Shown: positions 33,134-43,252 of the stretch, piece after piece | How positions within the stretch are numbered: position 1 is the first letter of the stretch | Layout: each line of letters starts with the position of its first letter | From: Trematomus loennbergii | Lineage: Eukaryota > Chordata > Actinopteri > Perciformes > Nototheniidae | NCBI GenBank assembly: GCA_012861695.1 | Contig: JAAOOA010000363.1 | Coordinates: 62,001-126,000, forward strand | Reading direction: 5' to 3' | Length of the DNA stretch: 64,000 bases | The notes under the pieces: model-generated | Databases searched by the model: none | Told to the model about the DNA's origin: nothing | The model's input: the letters and a program-made list of their open reading frames with translations, nothing else | Position numbers and translations under genes: made by a program

Positions 33134-33505
33134 TTGCCGACTACTGTTCAGCAAGATGCTAAAAGGTACGAGTTGAGAGTTCCATTGATTGAATTGCATT
33201 TTGGACTGGTATTGTGTTAACGTGTCACTGTTCTTGGTGCATTTCAGTCATATGCAGAGTTCAGTTCAGCCCGTTGCTCCCATAGCTCAATGGAAATGTT
33301 CACATGCTCATTGGCAAAAATATACCTGGTTGAAAGTTAAGCTAGATAAAATGCCTAAAAGTTTTATTGCTAAATAATCCAAGTTGAGATTTCCATTAAT
33401 GCTAAGATGTCTCTGCTGCAATTGGTTTGCATTTTACCCGTGTTTAAAAGGACCGCTTAGTTATATGCAGAGCTCAATTCAGCTCATCGTTTTTATAGCT
33501 TGGCC
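33134..33505 (+). repeat. Imperfect tandem duplication in the 3' flank of the terminal exon
   Basis: A unit of roughly 200 bp (GTTGAGA-TTCCATT ... TTGCATTTT ... CAGTTATATGCAGAGYTCA-TTCAGC) occurs at about 33171-33300 and again at 33380-33500. A third fragment (AATTTGCAAACTAAACCAGGTTGAGA) appears past the hAT insertion at 34170-34197. This probably represents the decayed 3' untranslated region of the gene family. Confidence 0.5.
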
Positions 33506-33513
33506 ATTGTTAC

Positions 33514-34157
33514 CAGGGCTCCCCTTCTTAGTCGATTAGTTGACTTTATTTGTGGTTTTGGTCGATGAAGATTTCTTTAGTCAATTAGTAATCTTTTAAT
33601 GTATTTTTTTCATGGTGAATGACTTATTTGTAGAAACTATATCTATGAGTGGCCGTTAGGGACATTATTCAGAAATACCGTTCACATACACATGTGAAGC
33701 ACTTTACTTTACTAACTTTACTACTTTACTCACTTTACTAATTTACTTTACTAACGTTACTACGTTACTAACTTTACTCACTTTACTTACTTTACTGAAA
33801 TCCCTCTCACACAACATACCGAAATCGCATTTCATGTGTATATGATAGCGTTTCATTTGTGTATAAGAGATTGTTTCATATGTGTGTGAGAGCGTTTCAC
33901 ATGTGTGTATGAGAGATTTTTACATATGTTTGTAAATGATTTTGGTTTCAGTTGTGTGTGAGAGTGCTTCACATGTGAACGGTATTTCTGAATAATGTCC
34001 CTCACAGACCCTCATAGATATCTCTGGTAAACACAAGGATTTAAAGTTGTGTTTTTGTGTGATTCTTTGTGAAGAATATGTTGATTTAATCGATTAGTCA
34101 TCACATTTTTATGAGTGTTAGTCGACTAAGAATGTATTTTGTCAAGAACAGCCCCTA
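33514..34157. mobile_element. hAT MITE with ATTGTTAC target duplication
   Basis: Identical ATTGTTAC lies at 33506-33513 and 34158-34165. The left end CAGGGCTCCCCTTCTTAGTC and the right end (inverse of TAGGGGCTGTTCTTG) converge on TTAGTCGAYTA blocks. Within it is another inverted-repeat unit (33659-34001) and a TTTACTTACTAAC-type degenerate tandem at about 33705-33798. Confidence 0.85.
33659..34001. mobile_element. Nested MITE with long inverted ends
   Basis: GGGACATTATTCAGAAATAC followed by CGTTCACAT at the left is mirrored exactly at the right end up to 34001. The 343-bp interior contains several TTTCACATGTGTGTGAGAG-like units. The flanks (TTA left, TCA right) hint at a Harbinger-type target with one change. 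It lies wholly inside the hAT element at 33514-34157. Confidence 0.65.
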
Positions 34158-34202
34158 ATTGTTACAAATGTAATTTGCAAACTAAACCAGGTTGAGACTT
34201 AA

Positions 34203-34575
34203 AGGTAGGGTAGGTAATTTTGGAGAAACCAGCTCGAGTGCGCATTTGAAAATACACAGCCAGAGAAAATCTGCCACTTCCTTACAGAGCCCCTCCTCCA
34301 ACACACACGAACGTGCACATGACCAATGAGGGCACGAGATAAGTTTGTGCACAGATGGAAGGCTGACAGGCAGGTAGGCCATCCAGTTATTTTAGTCGGG
34401 CCGGCTAAAATGATTGGTCGTGCTTTTTACAGTGGCTTCCACAGATGACATTTTTTTATGGATTTGTTGTCAAAGCACTTCAGATATTCATTGCTATCGG
34501 GATGTTAAGAGCATTCCATGGAATATAACAAAAAGTGTATCTCGAGCCGGTTTCTCAAACTTACCTACCCTACCT
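34203..34575. mobile_element. TTAA MITE, family P4, copy 1
   Basis: The ends AGGTAGGGTAGGTAA and ACCTACCCTACCT (inverse) extend inward through AGAAACCRGCTCGAG. TTAA lies at 34199-34202 and 34576-34579. A close copy lies at 58480-58857. Interior about 373 bp, no coding. Both copies carry a central CCGGGCCGGCTAAAATG-like block. Confidence 0.85.
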
Positions 34576-34579
34576 TTAA

Positions 34580-35282
34580 TGTCATGTGTTATACTGGTCA
34601 AATTTGAACAATAAATGTGTAATTAAAATGTCAATGTGTACATTTGCTTATTGTGTTATGTTTATCATTTTGGTTTTATTAGATGTATTGAGTCAGGTAA
34701 AGCACTCCTGGAGTAAAGGGTAAATACAGTTAAGTAAGTAAATGTAACACATATTTATATAATTAATAGTCCAGTTTTAATTAAATGTAGTTAAAAACAT
34801 AGAGTAAATTTCACACAATTGTTTTGTTAAATAATAGTCTCCTTTTCAGTTACATCTACCTAGTATTTAAGTGATATCTACTAAAAAAAAATGGTGGTTT
34901 TGACTTAGGGTTACTATTGCATTGACTTTTTTGATTTTGATATTGATTTTAATTATATTTACTCAATTGTATATGTTATGGTACTAAATGTAGTTATTTA
35001 GACCTACTTGATTTTTTTACTTACATTTACTCAATTCATAAGGTACATTTAAATGATTTCACAGCTTTAAGATTTACTCAATATTTTTAAGCGTAAAAAT
35101 GTTTCACCAATTAAATTGAGTACATCATCGTTTTAGTTTTTTGAGTGTACATTAAAAAGCTACTGAAGACATCACCACTGGGATTCTGGGGTCCTTAGAC
35201 CAGGGTTTGTTGGTTTCAGACACAAGCCTAAAGGAGACTCTGCCTTTGAAGTCGTGAACTTTTGATCTCTCTCCCATTTGAC
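34580..35282. other. AT-rich non-coding stretch
   Basis: Many TTTACTCAATT/AGTAAATGTA-type words and no gene. It may be one low-complexity element, but no ends are visible. Confidence 0.35.
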
Positions 35283-35285
35283 TTA

Positions 35286-36390
35286 GGCGCCGTTTACACG
35301 AGGACAAAACTGCTTGTATCTGCATAGTTTCGCGTGCGTATAGCCCTATTATTTACACGAGGCCGCAACAAACAGACCCCACAAACGATAACGGGTCCCA
35401 AGGTGGATAGATTTGCAAACGAAACGCTCTGGGGGGTCAAACGAGTCCGTGTAATCGCCTCTATACGAATATTTCCTGAAAAAATAACGATAGCCCCCCT
35501 CTCCTGCTCACTGCTGTAGCATGGCAGTAGCCATCTGTAACGATCAACTATCAAAAATAGCTGTGTCAATTAAACGCACAAGGGGTTCTTGAATTAAATA
35601 ATATTATAAAAGGCAAACCAGAATTGTTAAAGCCCAATATACTCCTTAAACAAAATAAACAGAGTCAGATTTCATGCATTGATCCATTATATTGACAATT
35701 TTCCAGCCAAACAACACAAACAAAATTAAACAGTCCGCTCTGCGATACACCAAAATTGTCTTTACTGCCTAATCCAGGCCATTATTGTTCATTGCTCACC
35801 CGGTGTTTGTAGAGAATATCTCTCTTTCTGAGCGCGTCCTCTCCACGGAGACGTGCTTCTTGGTCGGTCGATGCAATATCCACAGATTCGGTTTCTTTCA
35901 GTTAACTTCCCCGTTGTATTTATCCATATATTTACATGCTGAGGAAATTACTATATCCCGCTGAATACCAGCAATCGCCACACACAAAATAACGATAGCC
36001 CCACCTCTCCTGCTCACTGCTGTAGCATGGCCAGTAGCTACTGCTAGTGCTACTGCTACTGACCATGCTACAGATGTTAGTACAACATCTACAGCTCCTC
36101 TACCACAACCATTACATGAACTACTACATGTTGCTAAATCCACCGCGGGCATAAACAGAAGGGTAGCCATGGCAACATTGCTGCGGGGCTGCTCCGGGGT
36201 CTTCTTCGCTGCTTTTGGTGTATTTTGGCAGAAGTTACAGCGCCACTTACAGTCCCGGCATATGTACTACAGCGTTTCCAGCGGTCTCGTTTGAACAGAC
36301 ACGTTAAATGAAACGAATGCATGTGAACGGAAGACTTTTTTGAAAGCGCATACTGTGCATAAACGCAAACGTTCCCGTGTGCACAACGCC
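35286..36390. mobile_element. Harbinger-like non-autonomous element with TTA target
   Basis: The left end GGCGCCGTTTACACGAGGAC and the right end (inverse of GGCGTTGTGCACACGGGAA) are flanked by TTA (35283-35285, 36391-36393). An internal block (AATAACGATAGCCCC... CTGCTCACTGCTGTAGCATG) occurs twice, at about 35483 and 35990. A segment at about 36130-36275 matches, in inverse orientation, the interior of the P2 element (41580-41690), showing exchange of sequence between families. No transposase. Confidence 0.75.
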
Positions 36391-36393
36391 TTA

Positions 36394-37244
36394 AGAAATG
36401 TAGACACATTGAAAAAGCAGCTCCAAACCCATTGATTTAAACTTGCTTTGTTTAGTTGTAGTATATTGTCCATTGTTTATTCCTTTAATATTGTTGGCTT
36501 GTTGTAATACACAAGTCGTATTAATGAATGCATAATTACTGATGTGAAATAACCTCCATTACATTATATTTTTTAGAAAAATAAGTTCACCTTAATAAAA
36601 GTCTCTCTCAGTTGACTTTCCCTGATATCCAGAAGAAGAACATTAATCAAAATGAACAAAACAACCTGCTTTATTACTCTAAACTGGAAATGACGTTCAG
36701 TTACTTTATAGCCAATTACCCATGGAGTTATCTCCCCTTCCTGCTGTGCCTCTCTCCGCTGACTTTTCTTTCTTTCCTGTGATGCATAAACAATGAGTCT
36801 TACAGCCTGTTATACAGTTGCCTTTGGTGGGGAAATCATCTGATTGCATATATTTCCTTCTTCTTCTGTCCTTAATTGGATGTCTTCCTCTCTTTTTAGA
36901 TTGCCATGTGTTTGATCTCCCCCTTCCCCTACTCCTTCCTCCTCCCCTTCAATGTTTCCATCCGTCTGTGGATCAGAGGAGCAGAGGAGGGAAGGAAGGA
37001 GAAGGAGGGGGGGGAAATAGAGTTCAGGCCAGTTGCTGGGCTATCAAAGCCTCTCTCTGGGGTGCATCACATTGGTAGGTGCATGCGTGCACTCAAAAGT
37101 ACCAGCTAATTGACTCACCAGTGATTAAAAGCTAAAACACAGACATCACAAGGTATTTATCAGCTGAAATATGTGATAATAATAAATCATTCTCAAAATT
37201 GTTATCTGATATTGAAGTCAACTAAATGTTTTAACATGTTTTTT
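36394..37244. other. Non-coding stretch
   Basis: No gene. A C/T-rich and then G/A-rich patch lies at about 36840-37020. Confidence 0.4.
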
Positions 37245-37735
37245 TAAGATGCCTGAAATTAGATCTGTGGTTAACACAAGCTTAAGAGAGGTTCACGTTT
37301 TGCTCTACAACATAAAATACGTCAGGAAATAGCCGACTGGTGAATGTACGAAGCTTGTTTAAAAATTGCAGTTGCTAACAAGCTTACTAAACGTCATCAT
37401 GCCTTACATTAGCCACCTTTAGCTTAGCGGTGCTGACGTGAAGTCATGCAACATTGGTGAAGTTTGTTTATATCCTAAAGTTAGCTTTTTATTTCATGCA
37501 TATGCATTTACACGTAAAATAATCATAAAAGTGGTGTTAATATGTGCCGATTATCCTGCTGAAAAAAAAAGTATCAAAACGTGTATTTGCAAAAAAAAAA
37601 AAGTTACTTTCTGGAATATTTCGAAATCCACTGGAAAAATCCCATTCCTTTTTGTCGAGGGAGCCTTTGCGATGCTAACTTCCAGGTTGGCCTACACAAA
37701 TATGTCATCACTGCACCACTGTATTGAGTTTCTTT
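37245..37735 (+). repeat. Interspersed repeat family R, fullest copy
   Basis: Runs from GATGCCTGAAATTAGATCTG through GTGGTTAACACAAGC, GTGCTGACGTGAAGTCATGC, TTTTTGTCGAGGGAGCC and GATGCTAACTTCCAGG to ATGTCATCACTGCACCACTG. At about 490 bp it is the most complete of four copies. Without clear inverted ends or tRNA-like boxes I leave the class open. Confidence 0.65.
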
Positions 37736-38286
37736 TGAGTAATACAATCATTTTCATATATCTTTTTTTACAACATTAATTTCCCTGATGGATTCAGTTT
37801 CAAAAAGGAGTCTATGATTAAGCCATCATAAGAGCCATCAGTCAGACTTGATGGCATGTGCATGATTGACATGACACGTGTAACTACAAGCCTGCGGTTC
37901 TTTGCTGAGTTAAATAAGAGAGGCAATTGGCTGAGATGAAAGTTAACTAGCAGTTCAGAAAGCATTGTCAAATGGAAGTTGACAGACAAACAATGCTACA
38001 CTGATGAGGGAGCAAAGAAACATATTGCAACATGATACATAATGCAACATGAACAAAGAAACACCAAATGGTGTTATTAATACAGAATGAGAACATTCAG
38101 TCAGAGTGCAATGAGAGGTAATCTCTATCATGCAGACTGACACTTGATGTTCATTTCAACGTCTTGATATTACATTGCTGTTTGTTGCCTCATAATGATT
38201 GACAGTCTGACAGGCCCTGTGTTTAAATCATGAGTCTGATTCAGGCAACTGCTACTGACTGTATAAATGCAAGTTTTCCTACACAA
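37736..38286. other. Non-coding stretch
   Basis: No coding or element ends recognised. Confidence 0.4.
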
Positions 38287-38290
38287 TTAA

Positions 38291-39027
38291 AGGGGCCATT
38301 TTCAGGGTTCAGTTTTGTATTTTGTGACTCTATTACACTACAAAACACCCTTTAGCAGAGATAACTTAAAGAACTAAAACTGAAAATTATGAAGTGATTA
38401 TGTGTTACAATGGCGTTTGTTAGCAACCAGAAAATGACACCAGTAAGGACAAACAGATGAGAATGCTGCGTGGGGTCTGGGGGCCGTGTTGGCAGGACGT
38501 TGCGCGGCTCACTGCTGCGAGGAGCGGACAGTGTGAGCTGGGTTCATTTCCAGACAGCGAGACATCGCGAATGGACGCGGGAAGGGGGGAATGCTGAGGG
38601 GGCTGCAGCACCCCCATCTGCGAGGCTCCACTAGCACCCGCAGCCCCCACCCCTTCCACCCCCAAACGCGGGGCACCTACAGTGTGAGCGCCCCACAGTT
38701 TCCCCCCCCCCCCCAGCGCGTCACAGTTTCACCGCTGAGAGAGTGTGTGTGTATGTGTGAGGAGCTCCACGAATTCACGTGATCGAGTTGTGCCACGGCA
38801 CATTTGGGTATGGGCACGTCACTGTACCCATGAACAACACAATGGAAAAAGAGAAATGTCCAACGAGGCGTTTGGGGCAGCATAGACAGGTATTTTCTGT
38901 GTTAGAGTTTTACTCGCTACAGGGTGTACTTTGAGGGTTTGTGACTCTGCACACCGTTTACATGCAGAAACACCTTCATAACACACAAGGGGACGGGTAA
39001 TAACCGGAAAAGCATGACATGGGACCT
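38291..39027. mobile_element. TTAA MITE, family P3
   Basis: The ends AGGGGCCATTTTC and the inverse of AGGTCCCATGTCATGC are flanked by TTAA (38287-38290 and 39028-39031). The 737-bp interior is GC-rich (about 38460-38700) with a C run near 38702-38713. An internal fragment of the same family lies inverted at 18343-18610. Confidence 0.8.
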
Positions 39028-39031
39028 TTAA

Positions 39032-39840
39032 ACTAAATAAAAAGGTACATTTACAATAAACAATAAGATCAGGAAAATGTATGTTTAACTATTACATAAT
39101 ATAAATCTATATATTGCACCATTAAAATCCAAAAGTATCCAAAGTATCCTCTTAAGTTCTGTTGTAAAGTGTTGTTCCTTCATCAGTAACCATGTTTATA
39201 GTTGCTTATATAAATTGACTTAACCAATATGGTGTCTTGTGTAAACATATTTTGGAATCACTTAAGGAGCAAAACACCAAATTGGCAAAAACGGAATATG
39301 ATTTCATTACCAGTATTTGCTAACCCTGCACTCCTCTTATATTAAACTCCTCACACACATTCTGTTTGTAGTTTGTTAGGGAGGGAAATATCCACTGTAT
39401 CTGTCTCTTCCCATCTACAGACTTCTCACCCAAACACATTTTTATCACCGATCTTCACATCGCTTTTATCCAGGTCATCTCTGATTAGCGTGATTAGCGC
39501 ACACGCACACGCACACACACACACGGAGATAGAAGGGCACTTACACAAACACAGTTAATTGAACACAACCTACGTATATACAGAGAAACACACAAAATAC
39601 TAGATAATATATGCAAATCTCCACTGCACGCATCTTCATAAAAAACATTTCCATTTCTAAACGTACAAATACACAGGCTGAAAACAGACATACTTACACG
39701 CACACCTTTCTGGCTTCACACACACAAACTTAGTTTATGGGTGCCAGCTTCTATGACTGTTGGTTATAAATAATACACTGCATCCCATTGGTGTTGATCT
39801 GTATTATAGCCAGAGGATAAAAACAGAGGAACACGAAGCC
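39032..39840. other. Non-coding stretch
   Basis: No gene. A short CA run lies near 39500-39524. Leads into the large GT microsatellite. Confidence 0.4.
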
Positions 39841-40274
<434 letters not shown>

Positions 40275-41284
40275 CGTGTGCATGTTCACACTCAGTGATA
40301 ATCTACCAATTAAACTTTTAAGAGGGGATGGAGAGAGGGAGAAAAGAGCTAATTTGGTCCCACTTTATTTGAATTTCTTGAATTTTCTGCCAATGTGAAG
40401 CCACTTGATGACGTGAGCAACTCCTGACACAATAGTTACTCGATGCCAGGTGACAGACCCAAAGGCCCTTGAGATAGTATTTAAATACTTTCAAAAGCTG
40501 AAGGATTTATTATTTATTTTCCCTGGTTCCATTCACGCTGAGAATTTGTCTTATGCACAGTAGCTACAGTGTTGTTTTGGCAATGAACATCTGAATTCTT
40601 AACGTCCTTCAACAATGCTCATATTATAAACTCAACATAAAAGTAAAATAAATAAAAGTTGTTGCATTTTACCTTATAATAAAATCTAAAATACTTGACA
40701 TCCCAGCATTCTCCAACCTGAGAAGAGTTTACAAAGTAAGCCAGTTCTAAACAAAGCAAGATTCAGAGAATTTGCTTATGACTATCAATTTGAACTTTTA
40801 CAATGCCTCCTCACTGGCCTAACAACAGTTGACAGGTCAAATTCAGCTGCAACAAAGCCCTACCGGTATTTTAACAAAATAAAGGAAACAGGCTTGGGGC
40901 CTGTGTCCACATAGCACCATAGCACCATAGCACGGGGGGAAGACGTCATTGCAACACATTATGCTCTTTATATATTGTTTATAGAAAATGACAAAATTGT
41001 AATTTTCATACTCTGTGATAGTCCTCGGCGACAGTTAGGCAAAAATAATAGGCTTATAGGCATTTTTTTCTCTTATGTGAATTTGAGATGATGCATGCTG
41101 GGTAATGAATTATTTACGTGGACGCATACGTTGCGAGACTGCGTTGCATTAAAAACATTATGCTCTCTATATATTGTCTTTATTATGCTTTAAACGGTGT
41201 CTCGGGCTTTGGCTATAGGGCGGCTCAAAGTATTTTGTCCAGCCGTTGTGAAGATTGCTTTGTTTATTGTCCTTGTTTTGTTTT
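40275..41284. other. Non-coding stretch
   Basis: No gene. ACATTATGCTCTTTATATAT near 40958 is echoed at about 41156. A triplicated CATAGCACCATAGCAC-like patch lies near 40910-40935. Ends at the TTAA target of the following MITE. Confidence 0.4.
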
Positions 41285-41288
41285 TTAA

Positions 41289-42259
41289 AGGGGACCTATC
41301 ATGCAAAATGCACTTTTGTACGTCTTTTATACATGAATATGTGTCCCCGGTGTTCCAGGGAACTCACCAAGTGTCAGAAAACACAACCCTCTCTATTTTC
41401 CTCCATACCCAAATCTCTAAAAAAGGGGCTGCAACGGATCTGATAAAAACTGATCCAGATTTGAACACGTTACTGACGTCAGGACGGTGGCGCTACGGCT
41501 ATTGGGCCAACTCTCCACCTATCAGGGGAATGTGGGGTTGGGCCACGGCCGGCCATTGCCGCTCGAAAGCGCTGGAGACGCTGTAGTACATATGCCAGGC
41601 CTGTAAGTGGCGCTGTAGTCTGCCACAAAAGCAGCGAAGAAGACTTCCCGCCCATAGTTACCATGGTTACCCTTCTGTTTATTCTCCGCTGTGGCTTTTT
41701 TTCTCCCTCCCCGAGGCAAGCGTTTGCTCCCGCTGCTTTAATTCAATGCAATCCCTCCCTGTCGAGGCAAGCACTGTAATTATCTCCGGTTAGTCCACCA
41801 GCAGATGACAAACACCCACCTCTCCGCCTCTTCCAAGGAACGAGGGGACCGTGCGGCAGAGTTTCAGTTTCAGTTTGTTTCGCGGGTCAAGATGTCCGTT
41901 AAAGTTTAAATCTTCCGGACAAAATTAGAAAAGTGCCGGTCAAAGGTCTTCTTTTTTATTTATTGAGCTTTAAAACAAATGAATAACGACTCTATATAAT
42001 AAAACACGGAGGACGGAGATCTCTTTTTCTCCCCCTCTTCTGACAGCCCAGCAGCTGATCAGAGCACGGCTCCCCTCTCCTGCAGGGGGGCGTGGTCAGC
42101 AGAATCAGACCCGTAGACAGCACACAGCACATAGAGCGAAATGAGGCATGGCTAAAATGCATGATCTGTTTGGTATTTTGAAAACAGAAACGTATAACTA
42201 TACCTTATATAGGTATGGCCCTACAATATATCATTTAAATATAGCATGATAGGTCCACT
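41289..42259. mobile_element. TTAA MITE, family P2, long copy
   Basis: Same ends as the 14066 copy (AGGGGACCTATCATGC and inverse), with TTAA at 41285-41288 and 42260-42263. At 971 bp it keeps an interior GC-rich segment (41590-42130) lost from the short copy. It is the fullest example of the family here. No coding potential. Confidence 0.85.
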
Positions 42260-42263
42260 TTAA

Positions 42264-43252
42264 ATAAAGTATTTTCAATCACGGCACGCGCATCAAACGT
42301 TTGACGTAATGTGGTGCGTCGCATTTAAAGTCCATTGCTGAATCCCCGTCTGGTAAGAGCTGCATTAATTACATGTGTATAATCAGAGACAACGAAAACC
42401 ATTAAATATACACCAAAACTGTTATTAAGTCCAGTTAGCAAGTATTGTAAGCACCTTAAGAAGTGCAGGGTAGTCGTTTTGTGAGTTTGTGAATCCTTTT
42501 AAGACATTAAAATACAACTTACTGGACTATGTACGGTATGCTAGCTAACGGCTACTAGCCATTAGCTACTAGCCATTAGCTTTTAGCTCGTAGAATTTTA
42601 CATTTTAATGGGGTATGAGTGAATTGACTGAATGACACCTAATAAGAGCAGTCCAAATTATTATTCCTACATGTTTATGACAGATGTGTATCTTATGCAC
42701 AGCCCTTCAAATATAGTGTTACTTTCATTTGTCAAATATAATCATACTTTACCTTTACTTGTCCCACAGAGGGGACATTTACATTGTTACAACAAAAGTA
42801 AATAGCAACACTTTAATTAAGAGGCATGCATACATTTAAAATAAAAATAAATAAATGACAATTTATGAAACTACACATCCAGGTGGAACACAAAAGATAA
42901 CACTAGTGTATAAGATACCGTGGCTAATTCCAAATAGTGTTTCTCTTCTTTCCACACAGGTCTTTCGAAGTTCCCATTTATATACCCCTGTGATCTGCGA
43001 TTCAATCACCCACCCAAAGGCACTTTTAAGAGCCATATTTGTTTTGTTAAACCGTCCTTTTCAGTGTGCCTTGTCCTTGTGTTGCTGCCTGTGTATCTCT
43101 CTCTGTCCCTCTCTCTCTCTCTCTGTCCCTCTCTCTCACTTTTGTATACTCACTCTCCCTCTTTCGTTTTTTTCCCTATCTGTGCTTACCCCTGTTTTTG
43201 TCTTATCTGTGTGAGTGTTTCTGTCAGTCTGTTTGTCTTTCTGGCCATCACC
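42264..43252. other. Non-coding stretch upstream of the KDZ remnant
   Basis: Contains a small tandem patch of CTACTAGCCATTAG units at about 42540-42590. CTTGTCCCACAGAGGGGAC near 42758 looks like a LINE 3' end phrase. A CTCT microsatellite lies at about 43093-43135 just before the ATG. No promoter can be defined. Confidence 0.4.
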
